From: SHAN690 sp040905305
GTDB taxonomy: Bacteria > Bacteroidota > Bacteroidia > Flavobacteriales_G > Salibacteraceae
NCBI GenBank assembly: GCA_040905305.1
Contig: JBBDRU010000172.1
Span: 1 to 6,285 of the forward strand
DNA length: 6,285 nt
Reading direction: 5' to 3'
Shown: positions 1 through 5,979 of the stretch, in pieces
Layout: every line of letters begins with the position of its first letter
How positions within the stretch are numbered: the first letter of the stretch is position 1
Translations under genes and position numbers: made by a program
The notes under the pieces: model-generated
What the model saw: only the letters and a program-made list of their open reading frames with translations
Databases searched by the model: none
Told to the model about the DNA's origin: nothing

Positions 1-481
1 AAACACCAACCACTAAACCTTCCACCACTACTAGCATCGCTTTGGTATTATTTGAAAGGTTTTTTTTCTTGGCTTTTGTTGGTTTTGTTTTTTTAATCAT
101 CCCGTAGGATGCTGCTACCATGAGCAAAGCAAATAGTGTCATCAAAAAAAGATCTCGACTAAACGTAAATCCACCTAGCTCAAACAGGCTTTCGGGAATG
201 GCTGGAATAATGAATTTTCGGGTGGAGTAAACCGCTATAATTCCTGGAACACCAAATTGAAATGCCGTTTTGAAGTCAACCAGACCTTTTCGTGCAAATC
301 GAAAACTACCCACAAAACTTGATGCGCCAACGATGAAAAGTGAATATGCAGTGGCCATTACTGGGGAGATGCCCAGCAAGTAAACCAAAACAGGAACGGT
401 GAGGATGGATCCACCACCGCCAATCAATCCTAATGAAATTCCAATAACTACTGCTGATGCAAATCCTAGCGCTTCGATCAT
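1..481 (-). CDS. TauE/SafE-family membrane transporter, N-terminal part (runs off left edge)
   Basis: This is a reading frame opened by an ATG at 481-479 that stays open for 160 codons to the left edge, so the C-terminal part is missing from the window. The protein begins MIEALGFASAVVIGISLGLI and is strongly hydrophobic, with likely membrane segments near residues 6-34, 40-60, 73-87, 112-129 and from 147 on. The glycine-rich stretch GLIGGGGSILTVPVLVYLLG (residues 18-37) followed by a TAYSLFIVG segment (44-52) is the hallmark of the TauE/SafE (formerly DUF81) family of inner-membrane anion exporters. A Lys-rich cytoplasmic-type loop (130-140) separates the two halves, as is usual in the family, whose members are about 250-270 residues long. 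Family members move sulfite, sulfoacetate or other organosulfur anions, but many are uncharacterised and the substrate here cannot be read from sequence. It is divergent from purB and there is no sign of a functional link to it. Confidence 0.9.
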   Translation of the reverse strand, partial: MIEALGFASAVVIGISLGLIGGGGSILTVPVLVYLLGISPVMATAYSLFIVGASSFVGSFRFARKGLVDFKTAFQFGVPGIIAVYSTRKFIIPAIPESLFELGGFTFSRDLFLMTLFALLMVAASYGMIKKTKPTKAKKKNLSNNTKAMLVVVEGLVVGV

Positions 482-529
482 GAGTGCAAAGGTTGCTTTT
501 CAGATTAAATATTACTGTGACTTTTGTAG

Positions 530-560
530 CAAAGCAATCATTTGTAAAGTTCAGAGGCAA
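530..560 (-). promoter_or_regulatory. Candidate promoter for the TauE/SafE gene
   Basis: Read on the minus strand, a TTG at 560-558 is followed after 20 bp by TTGCTTTG at 537-530, which matches the Bacteroidota -7 consensus TAnnTTTG except for the second base. The start codon would lie about 45-50 nt downstream. A second, closer match (AACCTTTG at 494-487) has no good upstream element and is too near the ATG. This is a weak call that rests only on the motif and its position. Confidence 0.3.
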
Positions 561-565
561 CATGA

Positions 566-596
566 TTTAGGGAAACGGCACTTTCGCCTACCTTTG
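566..596 (+). promoter_or_regulatory. Promoter of the purB-ABC-glycosyltransferase cluster (Bacteroidota type)
   Basis: A full match to the Bacteroidota primary-sigma -7 element TAnnTTTG (TACCTTTG, 589-596) lies 28 nt before the purB ATG. A TTTA at 566-569, 19 bp upstream, fits the loosely conserved -33 element. Transcription would start near 602-604, giving a leader of about 20 nt. There is no Shine-Dalgarno sequence before the ATG, only an A/T-rich tract, as expected in this phylum. The -33 element lies 5 bp from the candidate -33 element of the divergent gene, so the two promoters would be back to back. Confidence 0.65.
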
Positions 597-624
597 CGCT
601 CCTTTTTTAATTGAACTAAATCCT

Positions 625-1986
625 ATGCCAAGAAAGGCTCTTACTTCCGTTTCTCCGGTTGATGGTCGTTACGCACGCCACACGGAACCGTTGATTGAAT
701 TTTTTTCTGAGTATGCCCTTTTCAAATATCGCGTGCGCATTGAAATTGAATACTTGATTTTACTCGCTTCTCAAGGCCTTAAAAACATTGATCCTCTAAC
801 GGATGCTCAATCAGAAAAGCTTAGGAGTTTATACCTCAATTTCACCCTTCAGGACGCTGATAGCATCAAACAAATCGAGCGGGTTACCAATCATGATGTC
901 AAAGCAGTAGAGTATTTTGTAAAGGAACAACTAGAGAAAATTGGTAGAAAGGACCTGCTTGAGTTTGTTCACTTTGGGTTGACCAGTCAGGATATCAACA
1001 ACACTGCTGTGCCGCTTTCGATAAAAGAAGCACAGGAGCAAGTGCTCATGCCGAGGTTATTGGTGGTTTTAGATAAGATCAGAGGACTTGCAATGGAATG
1101 GAAGGAAATACCCATGCTTGCCAGAACCCATGGCCAACCTGCCAGTCCAACGAATTTGGGTAAAGAGTTCTATGTTTTTGCAGAGCGGTTGCAGCAGCAG
1201 ATTACGCAGATGGGACACATTCCTTTTGCAGCAAAATTTGGAGGTGCTACTGGCAATTTTAATGCGCATCACGTGGCTTTTCCAACCAAGGATTGGATTA
1301 AGTTTTCCAATGCCTTTGTAAATGATGTGCTGGGGCTTCACCGATCGCAAACCACCACCCAAATAGAACATTATGACCACCTCGCTGCTTTGCTTGACGC
1401 CTGGAAGCGCATAAACACCATTCTCATTGACCTGTGTCGTGATGTTTGGACTTACATCTCTATGGATTACTTCAAGCAAAAGATTAAAGAAGGTGAAGTA
1501 GGTTCCTCTGCTATGCCTCACAAAGTCAATCCTATTGATTTTGAAAATGCAGAAGGAAACCTTGGGTTTTCTAATGCGATGAGCGAGCATTTATCGAGTA
1601 AATTGCCTGTTTCAAGATTGCAGCGCGATTTAACCGATAGTACTGTGTTGCGCAACATAGGAATGCCTTTTTCTCATGCTTTGATCGCTTTGGCTTCCAT
1701 TGAAAAAGGCCTGGATAAGCTGATTTTAAACGAAGGTCGTATCAAGGCTGATCTTGATGAACATTGGGAGGTTTGCGCTGAAGCCATCCAAACGGTGTTA
1801 AGGCGTGAAGGTTATGATAAACCTTATGAGGCATTGAAGGACCTAACGCGTGGCAGCTCAAAGGTTACCCCTGCATCACTCGCTCATTTTATCGATCAAC
1901 TCAAGGTGAGCGATGAGGTAAAAGAAGAATTGAAACGCATTACTCCGCATAATTATATCGGTATTTTTGAGCTTTCGGCTCAATGA
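625..1986 (+). CDS. purB: Adenylosuccinate lyase (PurB)
   Basis: This 453-residue cytoplasmic enzyme carries out two fumarate-releasing steps of purine synthesis: SAICAR to AICAR, and adenylosuccinate to AMP. It resembles the E. coli-type PurB (456 residues) along its whole length. The N-terminal SPVDGRYARHTEPL (residues 10-23) is the usual PurB opening. TNHDVKAVEYF (88-98) and HFGLTSQDINN (116-126) are substrate-site segments. THGQPASP (168-175) holds the expected catalytic histidine, His169. GSSAMPHKVNPIDFENAEGN (293-312) is the fumarase/aspartase superfamily signature loop with the catalytic serine at 294/295. LPVSRLQRDLTDSTVLRN (327-344) is also conserved. The start is supported by its match to the E. 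coli N-terminus and by the promoter just upstream. The last codon overlaps the ABC exporter start as ATGA, which suggests translational coupling. No key residue is missing and the length is normal. Confidence 0.97.
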   Translation: MPRKALTSVSPVDGRYARHTEPLIEFFSEYALFKYRVRIEIEYLILLASQGLKNIDPLTDAQSEKLRSLYLNFTLQDADSIKQIERVTNHDVKAVEYFVKEQLEKIGRKDLLEFVHFGLTSQDINNTAVPLSIKEAQEQVLMPRLLVVLDKIRGLAMEWKEIPMLARTHGQPASPTNLGKEFYVFAERLQQQITQMGHIPFAAKFGGATGNFNAHHVAFPTKDWIKFSNAFVNDVLGLHRSQTTTQIEHYDHLAALLDAWKRINTILIDLCRDVWTYISMDYFKQKIKEGEVGSSAMPHKVNPIDFENAEGNLGFSNAMSEHLSSKLPVSRLQRDLTDSTVLRNIGMPFSHALIALASIEKGLDKLILNEGRIKADLDEHWEVCAEAIQTVLRREGYDKPYEALKDLTRGSSKVTPASLAHFIDQLKVSDEVKEELKRITPHNYIGIFELSAQ

Positions 1987-3797
1987 AGAAATTTTTCAAT
2001 ATCCTCCGATACCTTTCGCCTTATAAAGGGCGCATTGCGTTAAATTTAGTGTTCAACCTGCTCAACGCAGCGTTTTCCGTGGTGTCTTTTTCGGCCATTG
2101 TGCCATTCTTGAAAATTTTATTTGACAACTCTTCCAAAAAAATCAAGTCTGATGATCCCACTTTAGAAAGTGGCTTTTTGGAGAAACTGAACCGCATTTT
2201 TGAAGAGTATATCGCAGCTGAGGGAGCGATTCATGCACTTTATTTATTCTGTGTGTTGTTGGTTGTTCTGTTTTTGATTCGAAATGTATTCAGGTACTTG
2301 GCTTTGCATCAAATGGCCTTTCTCAGAAATGTTGCTGTGCGCGATATCCGAAGGGATATTTATGACAAGTTGTTGCGATTGCCCATGGCTTATTATACCG
2401 ATGAGCGAAAGGGGCAAATCATGGCGCGGTTTACCAACGATGTTTCTGAGGTAGAATGGTCTGTGATGGGTGCGCTCGAAGCGCTTTTTCGCCAACCGAT
2501 AATGATTCTTCTCTACCTCATTACGTTAATCAGCATCAGCTGGGAACTCACCGTTTTTGTGCTGATCGTACTGCCTATTTCCGGTTTGCTAATTGGCGGT
2601 ATTGGTAAGTCATTAAAACGAACGGCAAAAAAAGGCCAACAGGAATTAGGTGAGGTAGTTACATCGCTGGAAGAAACCATCGGTGGCATTAGGATCATCA
2701 AAGGGTTTATAGCAGAACCCATTTTCAACAAGCATTTTACACGTGTAAACAATCGTCATTTTATCTTGATGGTGCGCTTGTTTCGTAAGCAGTATTTAAC
2801 CTCGCCTATTGGTGAAACGCTTTCTGCCATTACCATCGCGCTAATTCTATGGTTTGGCGGAAATCTGGTTTTGGAAGGACAAGTGCTCAACGGTGAATTT
2901 TTTATTCTGTATGTGGTTATTTTCTCTCAGATGATAAGTCCGGCACGGGCACTTTCTGAATCATTTGTTCGCGTGCAGCGTGGTATATCAGCAAAGGAGC
3001 GCATCGATGAAATCTTAAGTGCTGATGAAAAGGTACTTGAAGAACCCAACGCACGTTCTGTAAAAACCTTGAACAGCAATATCAGGTTTAATAATGTTGG
3101 ATTTAGCTATTCAGGAACACCTGTTTTGGAAGACATAAACCTTGAGGTTAAAAAAGGGCAGGCCATTGCTATTGTTGGCCCTTCTGGCGGTGGTAAATCT
3201 ACTTTGGTCGATCTCATGCCGCGTTTTTATGATGTGGTGCAGGGAGCAGTACTCATTGATGACACAAACATCAGAGCGTATAAAGTAGAGGACTTGCGCG
3301 GTTTGTTTGGAATTGTCTCTCAGCAGAGTATTTTATTCAACGATACCGTTCGAAACAACTTGTTGATAGGCAATAAAAACGCGTCAGACAAACAGATTAT
3401 CGATGCATTGCATGCTGCAAACGCTCATGGTTTTGTGATTTCATTGCCCGAAGGTCTTGATACCAATATTGGGGAAGGTGGTAACAGGCTGTCAGGTGGG
3501 CAAAAGCAACGATTGAGCATCGCGCGGGCTATTCTCAAAGATCCGCCCATCATGATTTTAGATGAGGCCACTTCTGCGCTTGATACTGAGAGCGAACGAT
3601 TGGTTCAAGATGCACTCGAAAAGCTTATGCGTGGCCGCACGTCTTTTGTTATTGCACACCGATTGAGTACGGTACAGCACGTAGATAAAATTGTAGTAGT
3701 AGATAAAGGAAAAATCGTTGAAATGGGAAGTCATGAAGAGTTGATGGCCAGTGAGGGGCTATACAGGCGTTTGGTTCAATTACAGGATTTAAGCTAA
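1983..3797 (+). CDS. MsbA-like ABC exporter (fused membrane and ATPase domains)
   Basis: This 604-residue half-transporter would act as a homodimer in the inner membrane, coupling ATP hydrolysis to export of a lipid, glycolipid, peptide or drug. Residues 1-330 form the type-I exporter membrane domain, with hydrophobic segments near 19-46, 82-105, 170-188, 189-207, 283-300 and 305-320. The ATPase domain follows. Its visible elements are an A-loop tyrosine (Tyr376), Walker A GPSGGGKST (399-407), Q-loop Gln447, signature LSGGQ (503-507), Walker B IMILDE with catalytic Glu528, D-loop SALD (531-534) and H-switch His559. All catalytic residues are intact. MsbA-type lipid export is the nearest family assignment, but these exporters cannot be told apart reliably by sequence alone, so no symbol is given. 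The start overlaps the purB stop by 4 nt and the next gene follows 9 nt later. A glycosyltransferase neighbour favours a lipid-linked glycan substrate (inference). Confidence 0.93.
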   Translation: MKKFFNILRYLSPYKGRIALNLVFNLLNAAFSVVSFSAIVPFLKILFDNSSKKIKSDDPTLESGFLEKLNRIFEEYIAAEGAIHALYLFCVLLVVLFLIRNVFRYLALHQMAFLRNVAVRDIRRDIYDKLLRLPMAYYTDERKGQIMARFTNDVSEVEWSVMGALEALFRQPIMILLYLITLISISWELTVFVLIVLPISGLLIGGIGKSLKRTAKKGQQELGEVVTSLEETIGGIRIIKGFIAEPIFNKHFTRVNNRHFILMVRLFRKQYLTSPIGETLSAITIALILWFGGNLVLEGQVLNGEFFILYVVIFSQMISPARALSESFVRVQRGISAKERIDEILSADEKVLEEPNARSVKTLNSNIRFNNVGFSYSGTPVLEDINLEVKKGQAIAIVGPSGGGKSTLVDLMPRFYDVVQGAVLIDDTNIRAYKVEDLRGLFGIVSQQSILFNDTVRNNLLIGNKNASDKQIIDALHAANAHGFVISLPEGLDTNIGEGGNRLSGGQKQRLSIARAILKDPPIMILDEATSALDTESERLVQDALEKLMRGRTSFVIAHRLSTVQHVDKIVVVDKGKIVEMGSHEELMASEGLYRRLVQLQDLS

Positions 3798-3806
3798 CAA
3801 AAACCG

Positions 3807-4733
3807 ATGAGAATTTCTGCTTTTTCGATGTGTAGAAATGCAGACTCGCTTTACTACCCGGTAGAAGAAAGCATACGATCAGTGCTTGATTTGGTTGATG
3901 AAATGGTCATTGCGGTGGGGGAAGGGCTACCGGGAGATCGAAGCGTTCAAATCATTCAGGCTATTGATTCACCTAAAATCAGAATTATCAGGACAAATTG
4001 GGATATTGTTCGCTATCCGAAAGGCACTGTTCATGCACAACAGACCGATCTGGCTAAAGAGCATTGCACAGGTGATTGGTTGATTTATTTACAAGCTGAT
4101 GAAGTATTGCACGAGGGCGATCACCACGAAATTTTTGAGGCTTGCAGGCAATCGTTATCCGACCCAAAAGTAGAAGGCTTTTTGTTTCATTACTTACATT
4201 TTTGGGGGGATTATGAACATTTGGTAACCGGACATAGCTGGTATGAGCGTGAAATTCGAATCGTTAGAAATCAGCCTGAAATTCATAGTTGGCAAAGCGC
4301 ACAAAGCTTTCGGTGGTATGATCAATTCACTGGAAACTATCAATCCAAATATGGCAATAGAAAATTGCGAGTGAGACAGCTCAATGCCCGTATTTACCAT
4401 TATGGTTGGGTGCGTCCGCCAGCGTTGATGACGCAAAAAATGAATGCGCTGGATCAAGTGCACTCGCATAAAGAAAAACGCTTTTCCTCCGTTTTTGATT
4501 ACGGCAACTTGTCGAAGATGAGCAGGTTTAACGGCTCTCATCCCGCTGTTATGCAAAAAAGAATTCAACAACTGGATTGGGAGGATGGGTTAAAAATACG
4601 GAGCCACATTCCGCTAAACCGGAAAAAGATGAAACACGAAAAATGGCGATACCGAATGCTGAGCTTTATTGAAGAAAAGATAGTGGGTGGAAAACGTCTG
4701 GGTGTATTTAGAAACTATACGCTGATCGATTAA
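3807..4733 (+). CDS. Glycosyltransferase, family-2 (GT-A) type
   Basis: This is a 308-residue soluble or membrane-associated protein with no signal peptide or clear membrane segment. The N-terminus (MRISAFSMCRNADSLYYPVE, then a strand ending VDEMVIAVGEG at 30-40) has the form of the nucleotide-sugar-binding half of GT-A glycosyltransferases. The segment GDWLIYLQADEVLHE (89-103) supplies an acidic metal/nucleotide-sugar motif, QADE at 96-99, which takes the place of the classical DxD. IYHYGWVR (196-203) and a basic C-terminal tail (about 262-302) are further features of this subgroup as I know it. It probably transfers a sugar to a lipid carrier or surface glycan; donor and acceptor are unknown. 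It begins 9 nt after the ABC exporter, in the same apparent operon. Its stop codon overlaps the stop of the convergent small gene. The start is the first ATG after the exporter and gives the expected N-terminal strand. Confidence 0.85.
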   Translation: MRISAFSMCRNADSLYYPVEESIRSVLDLVDEMVIAVGEGLPGDRSVQIIQAIDSPKIRIIRTNWDIVRYPKGTVHAQQTDLAKEHCTGDWLIYLQADEVLHEGDHHEIFEACRQSLSDPKVEGFLFHYLHFWGDYEHLVTGHSWYEREIRIVRNQPEIHSWQSAQSFRWYDQFTGNYQSKYGNRKLRVRQLNARIYHYGWVRPPALMTQKMNALDQVHSHKEKRFSSVFDYGNLSKMSRFNGSHPAVMQKRIQQLDWEDGLKIRSHIPLNRKKMKHEKWRYRMLSFIEEKIVGGKRLGVFRNYTLID

Positions 4734-4879
4734 CGGTTGGGGCAGCTTTTGCAGGCTTTTTTGCCCTTCTTTTTGAATTTCTCACAGCATTTCTTTTTAC
4801 ATTCAACTGGAATGATATCGAATTCAAAAAATTGTGCGGCAATACACGGAGGAAGGGTAGATGAAACCGTTGTTCGCAT
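4730..4879 (-). CDS. Small Cys/Lys-rich protein, 49 residues, unknown function
   Basis: This is a short minus-strand reading frame starting at ATG 4879-4877 and ending at a TAA at 4732-4730. An in-frame TAG at 4900-4898 limits how far it can extend upstream. The N-terminal half is mixed in character (MRTTVSSTLPPCIAAQFFEF). The C-terminal half is strikingly basic and Cys-rich, with cysteines at 12, 27, 31, 32, 43 and 46 in the pattern C-x3-CC-x10-C-x2-C, set among lysines (ECKKKCCEKFKKKGKKACKS, 26-45) and closing CPNR. From memory, short Bacteroidota hypothetical proteins with a similar CC...K-rich...CxxC tail exist, but I know no function for them. The layout suggests a metal- or thiol-binding peptide. 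Support for a real gene comes from a near-consensus promoter and an operator-like palindrome placed exactly upstream. It overlaps the end of the convergent glycosyltransferase by 4 nt. Chance coding of Lys from a T-rich strand is the main alternative. Confidence 0.7.
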   Translation of the reverse strand: MRTTVSSTLPPCIAAQFFEFDIIPVECKKKCCEKFKKKGKKACKSCPNR

Positions 4880-4884
4880 TTGTT

Positions 4885-4903
4885 GTTTAGAATTATTCTA
4901 AAC
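4885..4903. promoter_or_regulatory. Perfect 19-bp palindrome, candidate Fur/PerR-type operator
   Basis: The sequence GTTTAGAAT-T-ATTCTAAAC has two 9-bp arms that are exact reverse complements around one central base at 4894. Its core has the 7-1-7 form TTAGAAT-n-ATTCTAA, which differs from the Bacillus PerR box (TTATAAT-n-ATTATAA) by one base per arm and less closely resembles Fur boxes. It touches the last base of the -7 promoter element (4910-4903) and covers the predicted transcription start near 4896-4898 of the small Cys-rich gene, the classical place for a repressor. The family of the regulator is inferred from site shape only. No regulator gene is in the window. Confidence 0.6.
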
Positions 4904-4933
4904 AAAGATATATTCAGAGGTTTTGTGCGGCAA
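4903..4933 (-). promoter_or_regulatory. Promoter of the small Cys-rich gene (Bacteroidota type)
   Basis: On the minus strand a TTG at 4933-4931 is followed after 20 bp by TATCTTTG at 4910-4903, a full match to TAnnTTTG. The spacing is almost the same as in the purB promoter. The predicted start lies about 18-20 nt before the ATG at 4879. This promoter lets the small gene be expressed apart from the receptor/DUF4249 operon upstream of it. Confidence 0.65.
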
Positions 4934-4934
4934 T

Positions 4935-4960
4935 AAAAAAATCTAAAAAACTTCTTTTTA
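4935..4960 (-). terminator. Weak terminator-like hairpin after the DUF4249 gene
   Basis: Read on the minus strand, TAAAAA-GAAGT-TTTTTA (4960-4944) can form a 6-bp stem with a 5-nt loop and is followed after two bases by seven Ts (4941-4935). It lies 23 nt past the DUF4249 stop codon and just before the promoter of the small gene, which is where a terminator would be expected. The stem has no G-C pair, so it would be unstable and the call is tentative. Confidence 0.25.
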
Positions 4961-4982
4961 TCAGTAAATCAGCAGGTTAAAA

Positions 4983-5975
4983 TTACTCACATCCTCCACT
5001 GGGAATACTGTCCGGCACAAAGGCTGCATTGGCAGAAATTCCTCCTGCCATGAAATAACCAAAGGCTCGTTCACCACTGCTAATGTTTTTTACATTGCCT
5101 TTAATAGGAGCTGGTGGTGAATCAAATGGGCTGCCCACAAAAGCGGTTTGATTTCTTAGAGAATTGATGAAGTTGTAATACCCTTCACTCGTTCTTATTT
5201 GAAACACGATCAGTGTGTCGCCTAATTGCAATTCATCTCCATAAATATCGAATTCAAACAAACAAACACCATCAATATCCTGATCGTCAAAAGTGCTGAT
5301 GAAAAAAGGACTATCGTTATATTGGTTGTTTCGATAAAACATCCAACGATAAAAATCTCCTTTGCCCTTTTTCTCATAAGTATCAAGACCCAAATAATAC
5401 GCACATGTGTCTCCCGTAAAGTTGGGTTTATATACAGCATTGGCCCGAAGTAAGGGTGGGACAGCTCGGTATGTTTCAGGTTCCGTTTCATAGAAATTCC
5501 CAAGGGCATCGATTTCTAAATGATAAGAAGCGTCAAGTTTTGGCAGGTGATTGATTCGGTATGTGCCTGGTTCATTTGGGTCTTCCAGGAGGGTTTCGGT
5601 TAGCTCTCCATTTTCAAAAAGACGCACTTTTGCATTACTGACCCTTGGCGTTTGTCCATTGCTAAAATAATCAGTTGTGGTGCTCAGTTGTACCTTGTTA
5701 AAAGGGAAATAATCTGTTTGATTCTCGATGGAGTCGATGTTGATGAACGCGTCAACGATGCTAACCGCTAACTCAATCTCGCTTTTAGAAATGGTGACGA
5801 TACCACTGCAATCTAAATCACTTTCTGGAATAATATAATCGCGTTGGGTGAGGTATCCTTCCACCACAAGCTCAGGATCGTTTGCAGGAAGATCAAGCTC
5901 TATAACTTCTTGACATCCCGTTCCTATTATGCCTGACATAAGTGAAATGAAAAATAATTTCAATGCCTTTGTCAT
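4983..5975 (-). CDS. DUF4249 family lipoprotein, partner of the upstream TonB-dependent receptor
   Basis: This is a 330-residue predicted exported lipoprotein. A short basic start and hydrophobic stretch (KALKLFFISLMSGIIGTG, residues 3-20) end at Cys21, the likely lipidated residue, although the lipobox (G-T-G-C) is weak at position -3. The mature start CQEVIELDLPANDPELVVEG (21-40) and the C-terminal GSPFDSPPAPIKGN (281-294) plus GYFMAGG (306-312) match what I know of DUF4249. That family is found almost only in Bacteroidota and usually sits directly downstream of a TonB-dependent receptor; its biochemical function is not established. The gene begins 4 nt after the receptor stop, so the two are surely co-transcribed. 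The segment from about 45 to 93 looks longer than in typical members. Five cysteines (21, 56, 191, 238, 329) leave room for disulfides in the periplasm or at the cell surface. A role as a surface or periplasmic accessory to the receptor is inference. Confidence 0.85.
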   Translation of the reverse strand: MTKALKLFFISLMSGIIGTGCQEVIELDLPANDPELVVEGYLTQRDYIIPESDLDCSGIVTISKSEIELAVSIVDAFINIDSIENQTDYFPFNKVQLSTTTDYFSNGQTPRVSNAKVRLFENGELTETLLEDPNEPGTYRINHLPKLDASYHLEIDALGNFYETEPETYRAVPPLLRANAVYKPNFTGDTCAYYLGLDTYEKKGKGDFYRWMFYRNNQYNDSPFFISTFDDQDIDGVCLFEFDIYGDELQLGDTLIVFQIRTSEGYYNFINSLRNQTAFVGSPFDSPPAPIKGNVKNISSGERAFGYFMAGGISANAAFVPDSIPSGGCE

Positions 5976-5979
5976 CTCT

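Noticed and set aside
306..563. Minus-strand reading frame of 85 residues
   Set aside because: It lies in a different frame over the TauE/SafE gene, whose translation gives a clear family match. The frame's own product has no recognisable features.
399..614. Plus-strand reading frame of 71 residues before purB
   Set aside because: It is antisense to the TauE/SafE start and runs through the divergent promoter region. Its proline-rich start is only the complement of the glycine-rich motif.
1069..1590. Minus-strand reading frame of 173 residues within purB
   Set aside because: It is fully antisense to well-conserved purB sequence, including the signature loop, and has no protein-family features.
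4194..4571. Minus-strand reading frame of 125 residues within the glycosyltransferase
   Set aside because: It is antisense to the conserved coding sequence, with no promoter or recognisable domain.
4739..4774. Possible plus-strand terminator (GGGGCA ... TGCCC then T-rich) after the glycosyltransferase
   Set aside because: The loop is about 17-18 nt, the stem only 5-6 bp, and the T tracts are explained by lysine codons of the opposite-strand small gene.
4708..4905. Minus-strand 65-residue frame overlapping the small Cys-rich gene
   Set aside because: It starts inside the -7 promoter element and palindrome, ends inside the glycosyltransferase, and lacks the ordered cysteine pattern seen in the alternative frame.
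5226..5453. Plus-strand 75-residue frame inside the DUF4249 gene
   Set aside because: It is antisense to a confident gene and has no family resemblance or promoter; the same holds for the minus-strand frame at 5222-5509.
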